A DNA stretch of 64,000 bases, from the NCBI GenBank assembly GCA_017404145.1, contig JAFRCW010000009.1, positions 1-64,000 of the forward strand, read 5' to 3'. Of this stretch, positions 1 through 7,118 are shown in pieces. The notes below the pieces were generated by a model, which did not search any database, was not told the origin of the DNA, and worked only from the letters and a program-made list of their open reading frames with translations. How positions within the stretch are numbered: position 1 is the first letter of the stretch; every line of letters starts with the position of its first letter. The DNA is from Ruminococcus sp. GTDB lineage: Bacteria; Bacillota; Clostridia; Oscillospirales; Acutalibacteraceae. The position numbers and the translations under genes were made by a program.

Positions 1-147
1 GCTCGCTAGAGCGGTACAAACAACCACCCGCTATGCGGGTGCGCGTCGAAAGTTATACAAAAACTCCCCGATCTGCTACAATGAGGATGTTCAGGCCTTA
101 TTGCAGAAGAAAGGAGAGTTTTATGGCAAATCAATACAATACTCTGC
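1..147 (+). mobile_element. Left-end fragment of an IS200/IS605-like element
   Basis: A short hairpin (ACCCGC-TAT-GCGGGT, 26-40) is followed by a leader, a strong Shine-Dalgarno site (AAAGGAG, about 110-116) and an ATG at 123 that opens with codons for MANQYNT. That layout resembles the left end of IS200/IS605 elements, whose small Y1 transposase (TnpA) begins similarly. The frame stops matching after about eight codons, where an unrelated oxidoreductase gene on the other strand begins, so only the end of the element is present. The assignment is inference from layout; the element may start left of the window. Confidence 0.45.
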
Positions 148-913
148 CCGTAGCATCCAGAACATAATCACATTCAACGGCTAACCCTGACTTTGCTTTT
201 ACAGTATAACCCTTGTCTGTTTTCTCAATCTGACAAACGCTTTCGTTAAAGCGGAAGCACACGCCTTCTGCGGTCATCTTTTCAACGAGCTTTGATACAT
301 ACTCCGCAGGATACTGGCGAAGCGCGCTGTCTGAATACTCAATGACGGTGACGGATTTGCCGAGCTTGATCACCATTGAGGCAAACTCCATCGAGATAAT
401 ACCTGCTCCGATAAAGACAATGTGTTCGGGCGTTTCCTCAATGTTGAGGAAATCTCTGCTGTCGTGCAGGTACTCTTTGCCGGGAACATCAAGACGTGCA
501 TTGCGCTGACCTGTCGCAAGAACAATGTACTCAGCGCTGAGATGCTGGTTTCCTACACGAACGGTATTCTTGTCAACAATACTGCCGTGTCCTTTGATCA
601 ATTCAATTCCGAAGCTCTCAATAAGGCTGTCAAGCTGCTTGTATAAATCATTGGTCTCGCGTTTCTTGTATTCCATCAGCTTTTTCCAGTCAATACCCGG
701 AATATCATCAACGCATAAATCGCCGTAATTCTGGATTCCCTCTAAAAACTCAAAGGGACCGTCCAGCGTTATTTTGGCGTCACAGCCATAGTTAGTACAA
801 GTACCGCCTGTTAAATCCTCTTCAACAATAACAACCTTTTTCCCTGCAAGGGCTAATGTTGCCGCACCGTGCCACGCGGCGTGACCGCTGCCTATGAATA
901 TTACATCATACAT
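131..913 (-). CDS. Truncated FAD/NAD(P)-dependent disulfide oxidoreductase
   Basis: This is a flavoprotein of the glutathione reductase/mercuric reductase class. The N-terminal dinucleotide fold (GSGHAA, residues 8-13) and a redox-active Cys pair (C39 and C44 in GGTCTNYGC) are intact, and a second nucleotide fold (GAGIIS, about 168) should bind NAD(P)H. At 260 residues it is far shorter than the usual 440-460. The protein ends at DATGRV plus two foreign residues, exactly where the IS200-like fragment begins, so the C-terminal dimerisation domain with the catalytic His-Glu pair is missing. It is probably inactive. It lies 25 bases after the OhrR-type regulator with a good AAAGGAG site, so the intact ancestor probably served thiol or peroxide defence. 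Confidence 0.85.
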   Translation of the reverse strand: MYDVIFIGSGHAAWHGAATLALAGKKVVIVEEDLTGGTCTNYGCDAKITLDGPFEFLEGIQNYGDLCVDDIPGIDWKKLMEYKKRETNDLYKQLDSLIESFGIELIKGHGSIVDKNTVRVGNQHLSAEYIVLATGQRNARLDVPGKEYLHDSRDFLNIEETPEHIVFIGAGIISMEFASMVIKLGKSVTVIEYSDSALRQYPAEYVSKLVEKMTAEGVCFRFNESVCQIEKTDKGYTVKAKSGLAVECDYVLDATGRVLY

Positions 914-938
914 AATACGTTCTCCTTTCTATCAAGTG

Positions 939-1409
939 TTACAATTCCTCTTGTGCTTTATGATCCATTCTGACGAGAGCTTTATCGAGCAGGTTTTTCA
1001 GTACAATCAGTTCATCGTCTGACAACGGAATACACCCGTCCATTTCTTTAGGAACATCGGTCGCTTTGTATCTGAGCGCGTCGCCCTGCTCGGTAAGCGA
1101 CAAAAACAGCTTGTTCTCTTGATTCTCAGGGCGGATACGGTTGATATATCCCTGCTTTTCAAGACGTTTTAACAAGGGCGCGAGCGTTCCCGAGTTAAGA
1201 TGTATCCTTTTGCCGAGCTCGCCCTCCGTCATACCGCCGTGCTCCCACAGCACCATCATAACAAGATACTGCGTATAGGTCAAGCTGAGTTTTTCAAGCG
1301 GCTTTCTGTACTGCCGGACTACCTCTTTTGCACAGGCATACAGGGGAAAGCAGAACTGATCATCAAGACGGATAGAGCAGTATTTATCAGTTATCGTTTC
1401 GATTGTCAT
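939..1409 (-). CDS. MarR/OhrR-family redox-sensing regulator
   Basis: The 156-residue protein has a MarR winged helix (core about residues 45-115: TYTQYLVMMVLWEHGGMTEGEL onward). Its N-terminus, QFCFPLYACAKEVVRQY, aligns with OhrR, and Cys20 sits where OhrR proteins carry the peroxide-reactive cysteine; Cys26 is an extra nearby thiol. OhrR-type proteins leave DNA when this Cys is oxidised by organic peroxide or hypochlorite. The start codon overlaps the stop of the upstream small membrane protein (ATGA), which implies translational coupling. The truncated disulfide oxidoreductase follows. Family assignment is firm; the inducer is inferred from the family. Confidence 0.88.
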   Translation of the reverse strand: MTIETITDKYCSIRLDDQFCFPLYACAKEVVRQYRKPLEKLSLTYTQYLVMMVLWEHGGMTEGELGKRIHLNSGTLAPLLKRLEKQGYINRIRPENQENKLFLSLTEQGDALRYKATDVPKEMDGCIPLSDDELIVLKNLLDKALVRMDHKAQEEL

Positions 1410-1570
1410 TTGGCATCATCTTCCGGTATGAAAGCGGGGCAGCCTTCCGGTGCCTTCGGCATTTCTCCTCCGGTTATTGCTGCTTTAATCATTCCACGGT
1501 GAAGATAAAGCATAATAAGAAATACCCCTGTGCATATTCCTCCGATAAAAGATAAAAATGATTTATTCAT
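1406..1570 (-). CDS. Small single-pass membrane protein (54 aa)
   Basis: Starting at 1570, after an AAAGGACTG site, a 54-residue frame encodes an N-terminal hydrophobic helix (about residues 5-22) followed by YLHRGMIKAAITGGEMPKAP and a short acidic tail with one Cys. It matches the protein at 33441-33629: both read YLH-(K/R)-x-x-IKA-x-x-TG-x-EMP-x-AP-E-x-CP. Conservation in two different contexts shows it is a real gene despite its size. Its stop overlaps the OhrR start by ATGA. Function unknown; the conserved GEMP-AP-CP motif on the predicted hydrophilic side and the redox neighbours suggest a role linked to thiol or metal chemistry, which is inference. Confidence 0.75.
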   Translation of the reverse strand: MNKSFLSFIGGICTGVFLIMLYLHRGMIKAAITGGEMPKAPEGCPAFIPEDDAK

Positions 1571-1620
1571 AATTATTTCAGTCCTTTATGTTTTTACAAA
1601 ATGACCGACATATCCCATTA

Positions 1621-1827
1621 TTAAGAGGTATGCCGGTCAGTATTGTACTTGTCAGCAGGCTCCCACTTGCATCTCACGGGAGACACAATGGCGCCGTCCT
1701 TCTTCATAGCGGCGAACGCTTTGTCTACGACCTTGCGGTCAAGACCTGTCAGCTCTGCGACCCTACCGGCGTTCAGCGGCTCACCAGCCTTTTTCATTGC
1801 TTCTAAGATTACTTCTCTTTCGTTCAT
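1621..1827 (-). CDS. Small winged-helix DNA-binding protein
   Basis: The 68-residue product starts at 1827 behind an AGAGG site, 13 bases after the ferritin stop. It reads as a compact winged-helix domain: REVILEAMKKAGEPLNAGRVAELTGLDRKVVDKAFAAMKK gives helix, helix and recognition helix, then a short wing (DGAIVSPVRCKWEP). Proteins of this type often sit beside ferritin-like genes in Clostridia. It probably binds DNA, perhaps the promoter of its own operon; the target is not visible. A weak hairpin (about 1603-1640) overlaps its 3' end. Confidence 0.72.
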   Translation of the reverse strand: MNEREVILEAMKKAGEPLNAGRVAELTGLDRKVVDKAFAAMKKDGAIVSPVRCKWEPADKYNTDRHTS

Positions 1828-1840
1828 AGCGAGCCTCTGG

Positions 1841-2296
1841 TTAAAGCTGCTGCAAGAGCCAGTTCTGTTTGCCGATGCATTCGATAATATCAAGCTGTGC
1901 CTCAGCCCAGTAAACATCTCCTTCTTCATCCTGATAATATTCTTTGAGAATGTCGAAGGTGGTATAATCCTCGCGTGCTTCCTCAGTGATCTCGTGCAGC
2001 CATGCGAGTCCTGCTTTGGAAACCTCGAGATCATACTTGATCCACTCTACGGGGTCCTTATAGACGGGAGCTTCTTTCTTGGCTTCGAGCTTGACGTCGA
2101 CGCCGAGGTCGAGCAGTCTGTCGGTGCATTTTTCAACCCAACCGCGCTCCTCGACAGCGTGCTCCGCGTACTTTGCGGCGAGCTTGGAGAAGCCCTCTGC
2201 GGCAAATATTCTGGACTGGAGCGCATGACCGTCCGCCTGCTGCGAAAGGTCGGTTACGATGATCTGTAAGCCTTTGATTACTTTTTCGTTTAACAT
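1841..2296 (-). CDS. Ferritin-like (bacterioferritin/Dps-type) protein
   Basis: The 151-residue protein is largely helical and starts at 2296 behind a strong GGAGG site (upstream in-frame codons lack one). Its opening, VIKGLQIIVTDLSQQADGHALQSRIFAAEGFSKLAAKYAEHA, carries the Glu and His-type residues of a ferritin-like four-helix bundle (E-x-x-x-x-x-A and EHAVEE), and later YYQDEEGDVYW. Ferritin-like proteins oxidise and store iron or remove peroxide. It heads a minus-strand series with a DNA-binding protein, the small membrane protein, OhrR and the disulfide oxidoreductase, consistent with oxidative stress or iron handling. Exact substrate is unproven. Confidence 0.78.
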   Translation of the reverse strand: MLNEKVIKGLQIIVTDLSQQADGHALQSRIFAAEGFSKLAAKYAEHAVEERGWVEKCTDRLLDLGVDVKLEAKKEAPVYKDPVEWIKYDLEVSKAGLAWLHEITEEAREDYTTFDILKEYYQDEEGDVYWAEAQLDIIECIGKQNWLLQQL

Positions 2297-2408
2297 AATA
2301 AAACCTCCGTGAAAAATGATTGTTGTTTGCTGTGCTGTTGTGCACAACTATTGTCAATATTATGATAACATACATAGAAAATAATACAATAAAGAATCAA
2401 AGCAAAAA

Positions 2409-2423
2409 TTCTCAATATGAGAA
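2409..2423. promoter_or_regulatory. Fur/PerR-sized palindrome upstream of the ferritin-like gene
   Basis: TTCTCAATATGAGAA is a 7-1-7 near-palindrome with A/T-rich flanks that extend the symmetry. Its size is that of Fur-family boxes, and it lies about 115 bases before the ferritin-like start. Identity of the binder is a guess. Confidence 0.3.
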
Positions 2424-2444
2424 AATTTACCTTGATTCTATCAT

Positions 2445-2993
2445 TTAGAATAGATATTTTTTCAAAGGCTCGGGCAAGGAGTTTATATATACCTGCGTAA
2501 GCTCGTCAAAACTCACCTTATATTTGCCGAGTATCCATTCGCAGGTCAGATGTACCGTGCCGCAACAATATGCCCATATATACATCTCTGTCACGACATC
2601 AAGCTTGTTTTGAGGGGCAACTTTTATGATGAGAAACCGAAGCCGTTCATAATGTATCTGCGTCATATTATTGACAAAAGAATCATATCCGTTCGTATGC
2701 AGCAACAGGTTGGAGATGTAATCCCTCTGCTCTTCAAAATGTTTCGCTACTTCTGTGAGCACTTTTTTCCAAGAGCCTTCGGTGTATTCCAGTTTATCCA
2801 CAATACTCCTGAGGTCTTGCGTATAAGACCACGCGATCAGATCATATTTGTCCTTGAATTGACGGTAGAAGGTCGCGGACGAATAGCCGCAGTTCTCCGT
2901 GATGTCTTTGACCGTTATTTTGTCGATCTTCTTTGTCTGCGCCAACTCCATGAATGATTCGGCGAGGATATCTTTTGCTGTTTTCCGTTTCAT
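2445..2993 (-). CDS. TetR/AcrR-family regulator
   Basis: The 182-residue protein has a clear TetR helix-turn-helix (residues about 8-55: AKDILAESFMELAQTKKIDKITVKDITENCGYSSATFYRQFKDKYDLI) and a C-terminal ligand domain of the type seen in DhaS-like members (long helix pair, then CCGTVHLTCEWILGKYKVS). It overlaps the preceding membrane-protein gene by four bases (ATGA), so the two are co-transcribed and probably functionally tied. Ligand and target genes are not visible. Confidence 0.88.
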   Translation of the reverse strand: MKRKTAKDILAESFMELAQTKKIDKITVKDITENCGYSSATFYRQFKDKYDLIAWSYTQDLRSIVDKLEYTEGSWKKVLTEVAKHFEEQRDYISNLLLHTNGYDSFVNNMTQIHYERLRFLIIKVAPQNKLDVVTEMYIWAYCCGTVHLTCEWILGKYKVSFDELTQVYINSLPEPLKKYLF

Positions 2994-3661
2994 ATATTAT
3001 CACCACTGATCTTTGTTGACTTCTCTGTTTTGATAAACATCACGATCAGCCAGATATACATACAGGTCTTGGGGAGCATAAGCATACCGATGATCGGTAT
3101 TGTCTGCGACCACAGCACGACCGGCAGATAGAACAAAAAGCTCAGCGTGACGGCGAGAGGGCTCCGTTTGAGCGTCTTATCGTGTGACGCCGATTGAAAC
3201 CATAGTACAACGGTCATCACGCCGATTACGGCGAACGGGATGTTGCGGAGGATTCCCCACAGCAGCGAGGGCTCGGCGCTCGTCCAGCCGTTCTGCGGAA
3301 AGCAGCACAGCGCGATCCTGACAGCCGCCAACATCCACATGGTGATCAGGACGGGATTTTGACCGGTTATCCCATATCTTTTTCTCCGTGCGTACTCAAA
3401 CAGCAGATAGAACACGGTCATCGTGATCGACGTGACCAGCTTGCCGACGCCGAGAGCCGCGGTATAATCTGCGTCTGTCCAGTAGTTCAGCACACGCGGG
3501 ATCAAATGGAAGGAATCTCCCGCACCGAGCAGCAGCGTCATCCAGCCGAACAGCATGATAACCGGCCTGCCCTTCGCTTTGACCAGCAGAGTGATCCCGC
3601 TGCCGATCGCAAAAATCAGGTATAGAACATCAAATATACTTTCGCCTATCGCGGGCATCAT
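2990..3661 (-). CDS. Polytopic membrane protein, unknown function
   Basis: This 223-residue protein has about six or seven hydrophobic segments separated by short charged loops (for example around residues 8-27, 33-50, 68-88, 105-120, 135-155, 170-190, 195-212). No catalytic motif stands out. The start at 3661 follows an AAGGAGG site; a TGGACA-17-TATCAT promoter lies upstream on the minus strand. It is translationally coupled to the downstream TetR regulator, which suggests a regulated sensor, channel or small exporter. No family name can be given from sequence alone. Confidence 0.7.
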   Translation of the reverse strand: MMPAIGESIFDVLYLIFAIGSGITLLVKAKGRPVIMLFGWMTLLLGAGDSFHLIPRVLNYWTDADYTAALGVGKLVTSITMTVFYLLFEYARRKRYGITGQNPVLITMWMLAAVRIALCCFPQNGWTSAEPSLLWGILRNIPFAVIGVMTVVLWFQSASHDKTLKRSPLAVTLSFLFYLPVVLWSQTIPIIGMLMLPKTCMYIWLIVMFIKTEKSTKISGDNI

Positions 3662-3747
3662 AAGACGACCTCCTTATGATCGATTTCTGCTTTTTCCTTT
3701 TGAAAAGCTCTGTCAATATGATAGCAGAAATGATTTCGCTTGTCCAC

Positions 3748-3787
3748 AAAAACCTCCGCTTGGAATCGGATTTTCTTCCAAAGGGGG
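3748..3787 (-). terminator. Intrinsic terminator, repeat copy A
   Basis: Downstream of the UvrA-like gene. The stem pairs CCTCCGCTTGGAA with TTCCAAAGGGGG and in the minus-strand RNA ends in GGAGGUUUUU. It shares its TTCCAAGCGGAGG arm with copies at 6592, 9048, 11302 and 20674. Confidence 0.75.
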
Positions 3788-3795
3788 ACTTGTTT

Positions 3796-6072
3796 TTAAA
3801 TGTGCCTGTTTTGCTTTTCGTTCCTGAGATACCGACCGGTTATGCTTTCGGGATTGTCGGCAATTTCTGCGGGCGTTCCCTGCGCGATGACTCTGCCGCC
3901 GTTTGCGCCGCCTTCGGGACCCATATCGATGATCCAATCGCATTGCGCGATCAGCTCGGGGCGATGCTCGACGATGATGACGGTGTTGTTTTGGCTGACG
4001 AGTCTTCGGAACAGCTTCAAAAGCAAGCCGACGTCTTTATGATGCAGACCTGTGCTCGGCTCATCGAGGACGTAGGTTTTTCCTTCCTTGTGCAGCTCGC
4101 TTGCCAGCTTGATGCGCTGTATCTCGCCGCCCGATAGCGTGCTTGTCGGCTGTCCGAGCGTAAGATAACCCAACCCAACGTCATAGAGCGTTTTCAGCGG
4201 CTTGCGGATCTTATCGTCATCAAAGAAGTCAAGAGCCTGCGCGATCGTCAGCGCCATAACTTCCTCGATGTTTTTTCCTTTATATGTGCAGGACAGTGCC
4301 TTTTCGTTGTACCTCCTGCCGCCGCACTCCTCGCACTTAACTGTCACAGGCTCGGCAAATGCCATATCATAGGTGATCTTTCCGGTGCCCTTGCATACGG
4401 GACAGCCGCCCTTTGAATTAAAGCTGAACCAACTCGCGCTGAGTTTGTTTTCTTTTGCGAACAGCTTACGGATCTCATCCATCACACCCGTATAGGTCGC
4501 GGGCGTGGAACGGATCGAGGTGCCGATCGGCTTCTGGTCGATCACGATCGCGCCGGGATAGACTCGGACGAATTCGTGACACGCAAGCGAGCTTTTGCCT
4601 GAGCCCGCAACGCCGGTCACGGCAGTAAGCACGCCTTTCGGAATATCGACTTCGATGTGCTTGAGGTTGTGACAATGCGCGTCGCGGATAGCGAAGCTCT
4701 CCGTCCACTCTTTGGGATTCTGATTGATGATAACAGCTTCTTTCAGAAATTCGGCGGTCGGCGTATTTGCCTCTTTCAATGCATCGACCGTACCCTCAAA
4801 GGTGATCCTGCCGCCGTTCGTCCCGGCTCCTTCGCCCATTTCAATGATATGGTCGGCGAGCTCGATCATCTGTCGGCTGTGCTCGACCACGAGGACATTG
4901 TTGCCTTTGTCCCGCAAATCGACAAGGAGCTTTCCGATCTTTTCCGCGTCGGCAGGGTGCAGACCGGCTGTCGGCTCGTCAAAAATGTAGGTGATATTAT
5001 TCAGGCTGCTTCCCAAGTTACGCACCATCTTGATACGCTGTGCTTCACCGCCTGAGAGCGTTTCTGTTCTTCTTGAAAAGGCGAGGTAGCCGATACCGAC
5101 AGCTATCATACGCTCCAAGTAGGCGCTGAGCTGTCTTGCAATAGATTTGCCGACAGGATCGGTGATACCACTGAGAATCGGCAGCAGTTCGGCGGCGGTC
5201 ATCGTGTTGAAGTCTACGATGTTATAGCCGTTGATCTTCGATTTCAGCGCGGCGGGATTCAGTCCCGTGCCGCCGCAACTTTTGCACGCGCATTGATCGA
5301 CAAGAGAGTATATCTCGTCCTGCAGGCTCTTTTTCAGCTTTCCGATGTCCCGCCTGAGATAAAGCCGCTCAAAGCGCGGTATCACGCCCTCGTATTCCAC
5401 CATATCCACACGACCCGTGTTGTTGGAACGGATGCCGATTTTGACAGGCTCCTTTGAGCCGTATTTGAGGATATCCCATTCTTCGTCGGTGAAATCTCTC
5501 AGCTTCTTATTCGGATCGAGCAGAGGATTGTTCTGGTACAAATGCGTTTGCCATCCCGCCGAGAATTGACTGAACTGTAACGCCCCTTCACTGAGCGAGA
5601 TGTCGGTATTGAACATCCTGTCCTCGATCAGTTCCAGCCGTTCTCCCAAGCCGGTGCAGTCGGGACACATCCCGAGAGGGTGGTTAAACGAGTACGCCAT
5701 TGAGCCGCCGGCAGAGGGTTTTCCAACACGTGAGAACAGCAGACGGATCAGCGGAGCCGCGTCCATCGCCGTACCGACGGTAGAGCGGGTGCTGTTGCCG
5801 AGCGGCTTTTGATCCACCACGATCGACGGCGTGAGATTCTGTATCTCGCCGACTTTCGGTCTGTCATAGTGAGGCATTTTGTTGCGCAGGAACAGCGGAT
5901 AGGAGCTCTGCCATTCACGACTGCTCTCGGCGGCGATCGTTCCAAAAGCGAGCGAGCTTTTGCCTGAGCCGGACACGCCCGCGAACACTACAAGCTTGCC
6001 TTTCGGGATAGTGACGTTAATATGCTTCAAATTGTTTTCGTAAGCGTCTATGATTTTGATATCGTCTTTCAT
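3796..6072 (-). CDS. UvrA-like ABC ATPase (UvrA2/drug-resistance type)
   Basis: The 758-residue protein has two ABC cassettes of the UvrA class. The first Walker A is GVSGSGKSS (residues 32-40), with signature LSGGEAQRIKMV and Walker B IFDEPTAGLHP; the second has GVAGSGKSS, LSGGEIQRIKL and VLDEPSTGLH. Zinc motifs CPDC, CKSCGG and CPVCKG...CEECGG are inserted as in UvrA. Canonical UvrA is about 940 residues; the shorter length fits UvrA2-like proteins, which are linked to tolerance of DNA-binding drugs rather than routine excision repair. It is translationally coupled (ATGA) to the upstream MarR regulator, so it is probably induced by that regulator's ligand. Confidence 0.88.
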   Translation of the reverse strand: MKDDIKIIDAYENNLKHINVTIPKGKLVVFAGVSGSGKSSLAFGTIAAESSREWQSSYPLFLRNKMPHYDRPKVGEIQNLTPSIVVDQKPLGNSTRSTVGTAMDAAPLIRLLFSRVGKPSAGGSMAYSFNHPLGMCPDCTGLGERLELIEDRMFNTDISLSEGALQFSQFSAGWQTHLYQNNPLLDPNKKLRDFTDEEWDILKYGSKEPVKIGIRSNNTGRVDMVEYEGVIPRFERLYLRRDIGKLKKSLQDEIYSLVDQCACKSCGGTGLNPAALKSKINGYNIVDFNTMTAAELLPILSGITDPVGKSIARQLSAYLERMIAVGIGYLAFSRRTETLSGGEAQRIKMVRNLGSSLNNITYIFDEPTAGLHPADAEKIGKLLVDLRDKGNNVLVVEHSRQMIELADHIIEMGEGAGTNGGRITFEGTVDALKEANTPTAEFLKEAVIINQNPKEWTESFAIRDAHCHNLKHIEVDIPKGVLTAVTGVAGSGKSSLACHEFVRVYPGAIVIDQKPIGTSIRSTPATYTGVMDEIRKLFAKENKLSASWFSFNSKGGCPVCKGTGKITYDMAFAEPVTVKCEECGGRRYNEKALSCTYKGKNIEEVMALTIAQALDFFDDDKIRKPLKTLYDVGLGYLTLGQPTSTLSGGEIQRIKLASELHKEGKTYVLDEPSTGLHHKDVGLLLKLFRRLVSQNNTVIIVEHRPELIAQCDWIIDMGPEGGANGGRVIAQGTPAEIADNPESITGRYLRNEKQNRHI

Positions 6073-6515
6073 TTCAGCACCCCGCCAATGCTGTCGCTCA
6101 ATGCGTCATAGAATTCCTTATATAGCGCGATGAACTGCTCCGTTTTCTCATAGCCGAGAGTCTTCAGCGCCTTTGCCTCGGCGTTCATCATTTTGACAAC
6201 GGTTTGATCGGCAATAGCTTTTCCCTCATCTGTCAGGCTCACACGCTTTCTTCCGCAGCTTTCCTTTACGGCTGTAAGAGAAACATAGCCTTTCTTTTGC
6301 AGAGCGCCAATAGCGGAATTGATCGTCTGCTTCGGGAACATCATCAACCCGGTCATCTCCTGTTGGGTCAGATCGCCGTAAAGCGACAGAAAGTACAGCA
6401 CCCACATAGAACAGTCGGATAAGCCGTAGGCAAGCGCTGCTTTCCTGTACAGCGCGTCGAACTGCTTTTCCTGCGTTCCCAGCGCGATCAAAAAGTCTTT
6501 TTCCTTTTTAGTCAT
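6069..6515 (-). CDS. MarR-family regulator of the UvrA-like gene
   Basis: A MarR winged-helix protein of 148 residues, using the ATG at 6515 that has AGGA eight bases before it; an ATG at 6524 and a TTG further up lack a site. The domain runs from LSDCSMWVLYFLSLYGDLTQQEMTGLMMFPKQTINSAIGALQKKGYV to the wing GRKRVSLTDEG. It overlaps the UvrA-like start by four bases. A 16-base inverted repeat spans its promoter, so it probably represses this operon until a toxic ligand releases it, as MarR proteins often do. Ligand unknown. Confidence 0.87.
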   Translation of the reverse strand: MTKKEKDFLIALGTQEKQFDALYRKAALAYGLSDCSMWVLYFLSLYGDLTQQEMTGLMMFPKQTINSAIGALQKKGYVSLTAVKESCGRKRVSLTDEGKAIADQTVVKMMNAEAKALKTLGYEKTEQFIALYKEFYDALSDSIGGVLK

Positions 6516-6537
6516 AACACTCATCCTAAACAAAAAC

Positions 6538-6581
6538 TAATCCGAAACCGGACAATATAATTATAGTCCGATTTCGGATTA
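6538..6581. promoter_or_regulatory. MarR operator: 16-bp inverted repeat over the promoter
   Basis: TAATCCGAAACCGGAC (6538-6553) and GTCCGATTTCGGATTA (6566-6581) are inverted copies, 15 of 16 positions matching, separated by 12 A/T bases that hold a TATAAT-like -10 on the minus strand. It sits just upstream of the MarR start, the usual place for autorepression. Confidence 0.75.
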
Positions 6582-6591
6582 CTGTCAAGAT

Positions 6592-6616
6592 AACCTCCGC
6601 TTGAACTTTGGAGGAT
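6592..6616 (-). terminator. Intrinsic terminator, repeat copy B (short form)
   Basis: CCTCCGCTTGAACTTTGGAGG forms a shorter hairpin of the same family as the copy at 3748, immediately after the flavodoxin gene. Confidence 0.55.
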
Positions 6617-6629
6617 GATTCATATAATA

Positions 6630-7103
6630 TCAAAACTTCTCGGCAAACGCCTTCAGTTTCTTTTCGTTCGGATTGCCGTTCAGGATCTCGCCCGCGATGA
6701 TTTTTGCACCGGGTGCGCTCGGCTGTAAGCTATCGACCGCTTTGCCGAAGCCCGAACCGCCGGAGGTGGCGAACAGCACGATTTTCTTGCCGCTGAAATC
6801 ATACGCCTCTAAGAAGGTGTTGATGATCGTCGGCGCGATGTACCACCAGATCGGGAAGCCGATGAAGATCGTATCGTAAGCCGCGATGTTCGCGTCGGTA
6901 TCGGCAAGCGCCGGACGGGAACTTTTGTCGCGCATCTCGACCGAGCTTCTCGACTGCTTATCCATCCAGTTGAGGTCGGCTTTGGTATACGGCACAGCCG
7001 GTTTGATCTCGTATAAATCCGCGCTTGCGGCAGACGCCAGATTCTTTGCAACTCCCGCTGTGGTACCGCTCGCGGAAAAGTATGCCACTAATTGTTTACT
7101 CAT
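6630..7103 (-). CDS. Flavodoxin-like protein
   Basis: The 157-residue protein starts at 7103 with AAGGAG upstream. The N-terminal FMN phosphate loop is FSASGTTAGVAKNLA (about 9-23), followed by GFPIWWYIAPTIINTFLE and FATSGGSGFG, typical of the flavodoxin_4 group. Flavodoxins carry electrons using FMN. It lies 15 bases after an iron alcohol dehydrogenase gene, under one TetR regulator, so the pair probably acts in detoxifying reduction of aldehydes or quinones; that link is inferred from context. Confidence 0.88.
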   Translation of the reverse strand: MSKQLVAYFSASGTTAGVAKNLASAASADLYEIKPAVPYTKADLNWMDKQSRSSVEMRDKSSRPALADTDANIAAYDTIFIGFPIWWYIAPTIINTFLEAYDFSGKKIVLFATSGGSGFGKAVDSLQPSAPGAKIIAGEILNGNPNEKKLKAFAEKF

Positions 7104-7118
7104 TATGAACACTCCTTC

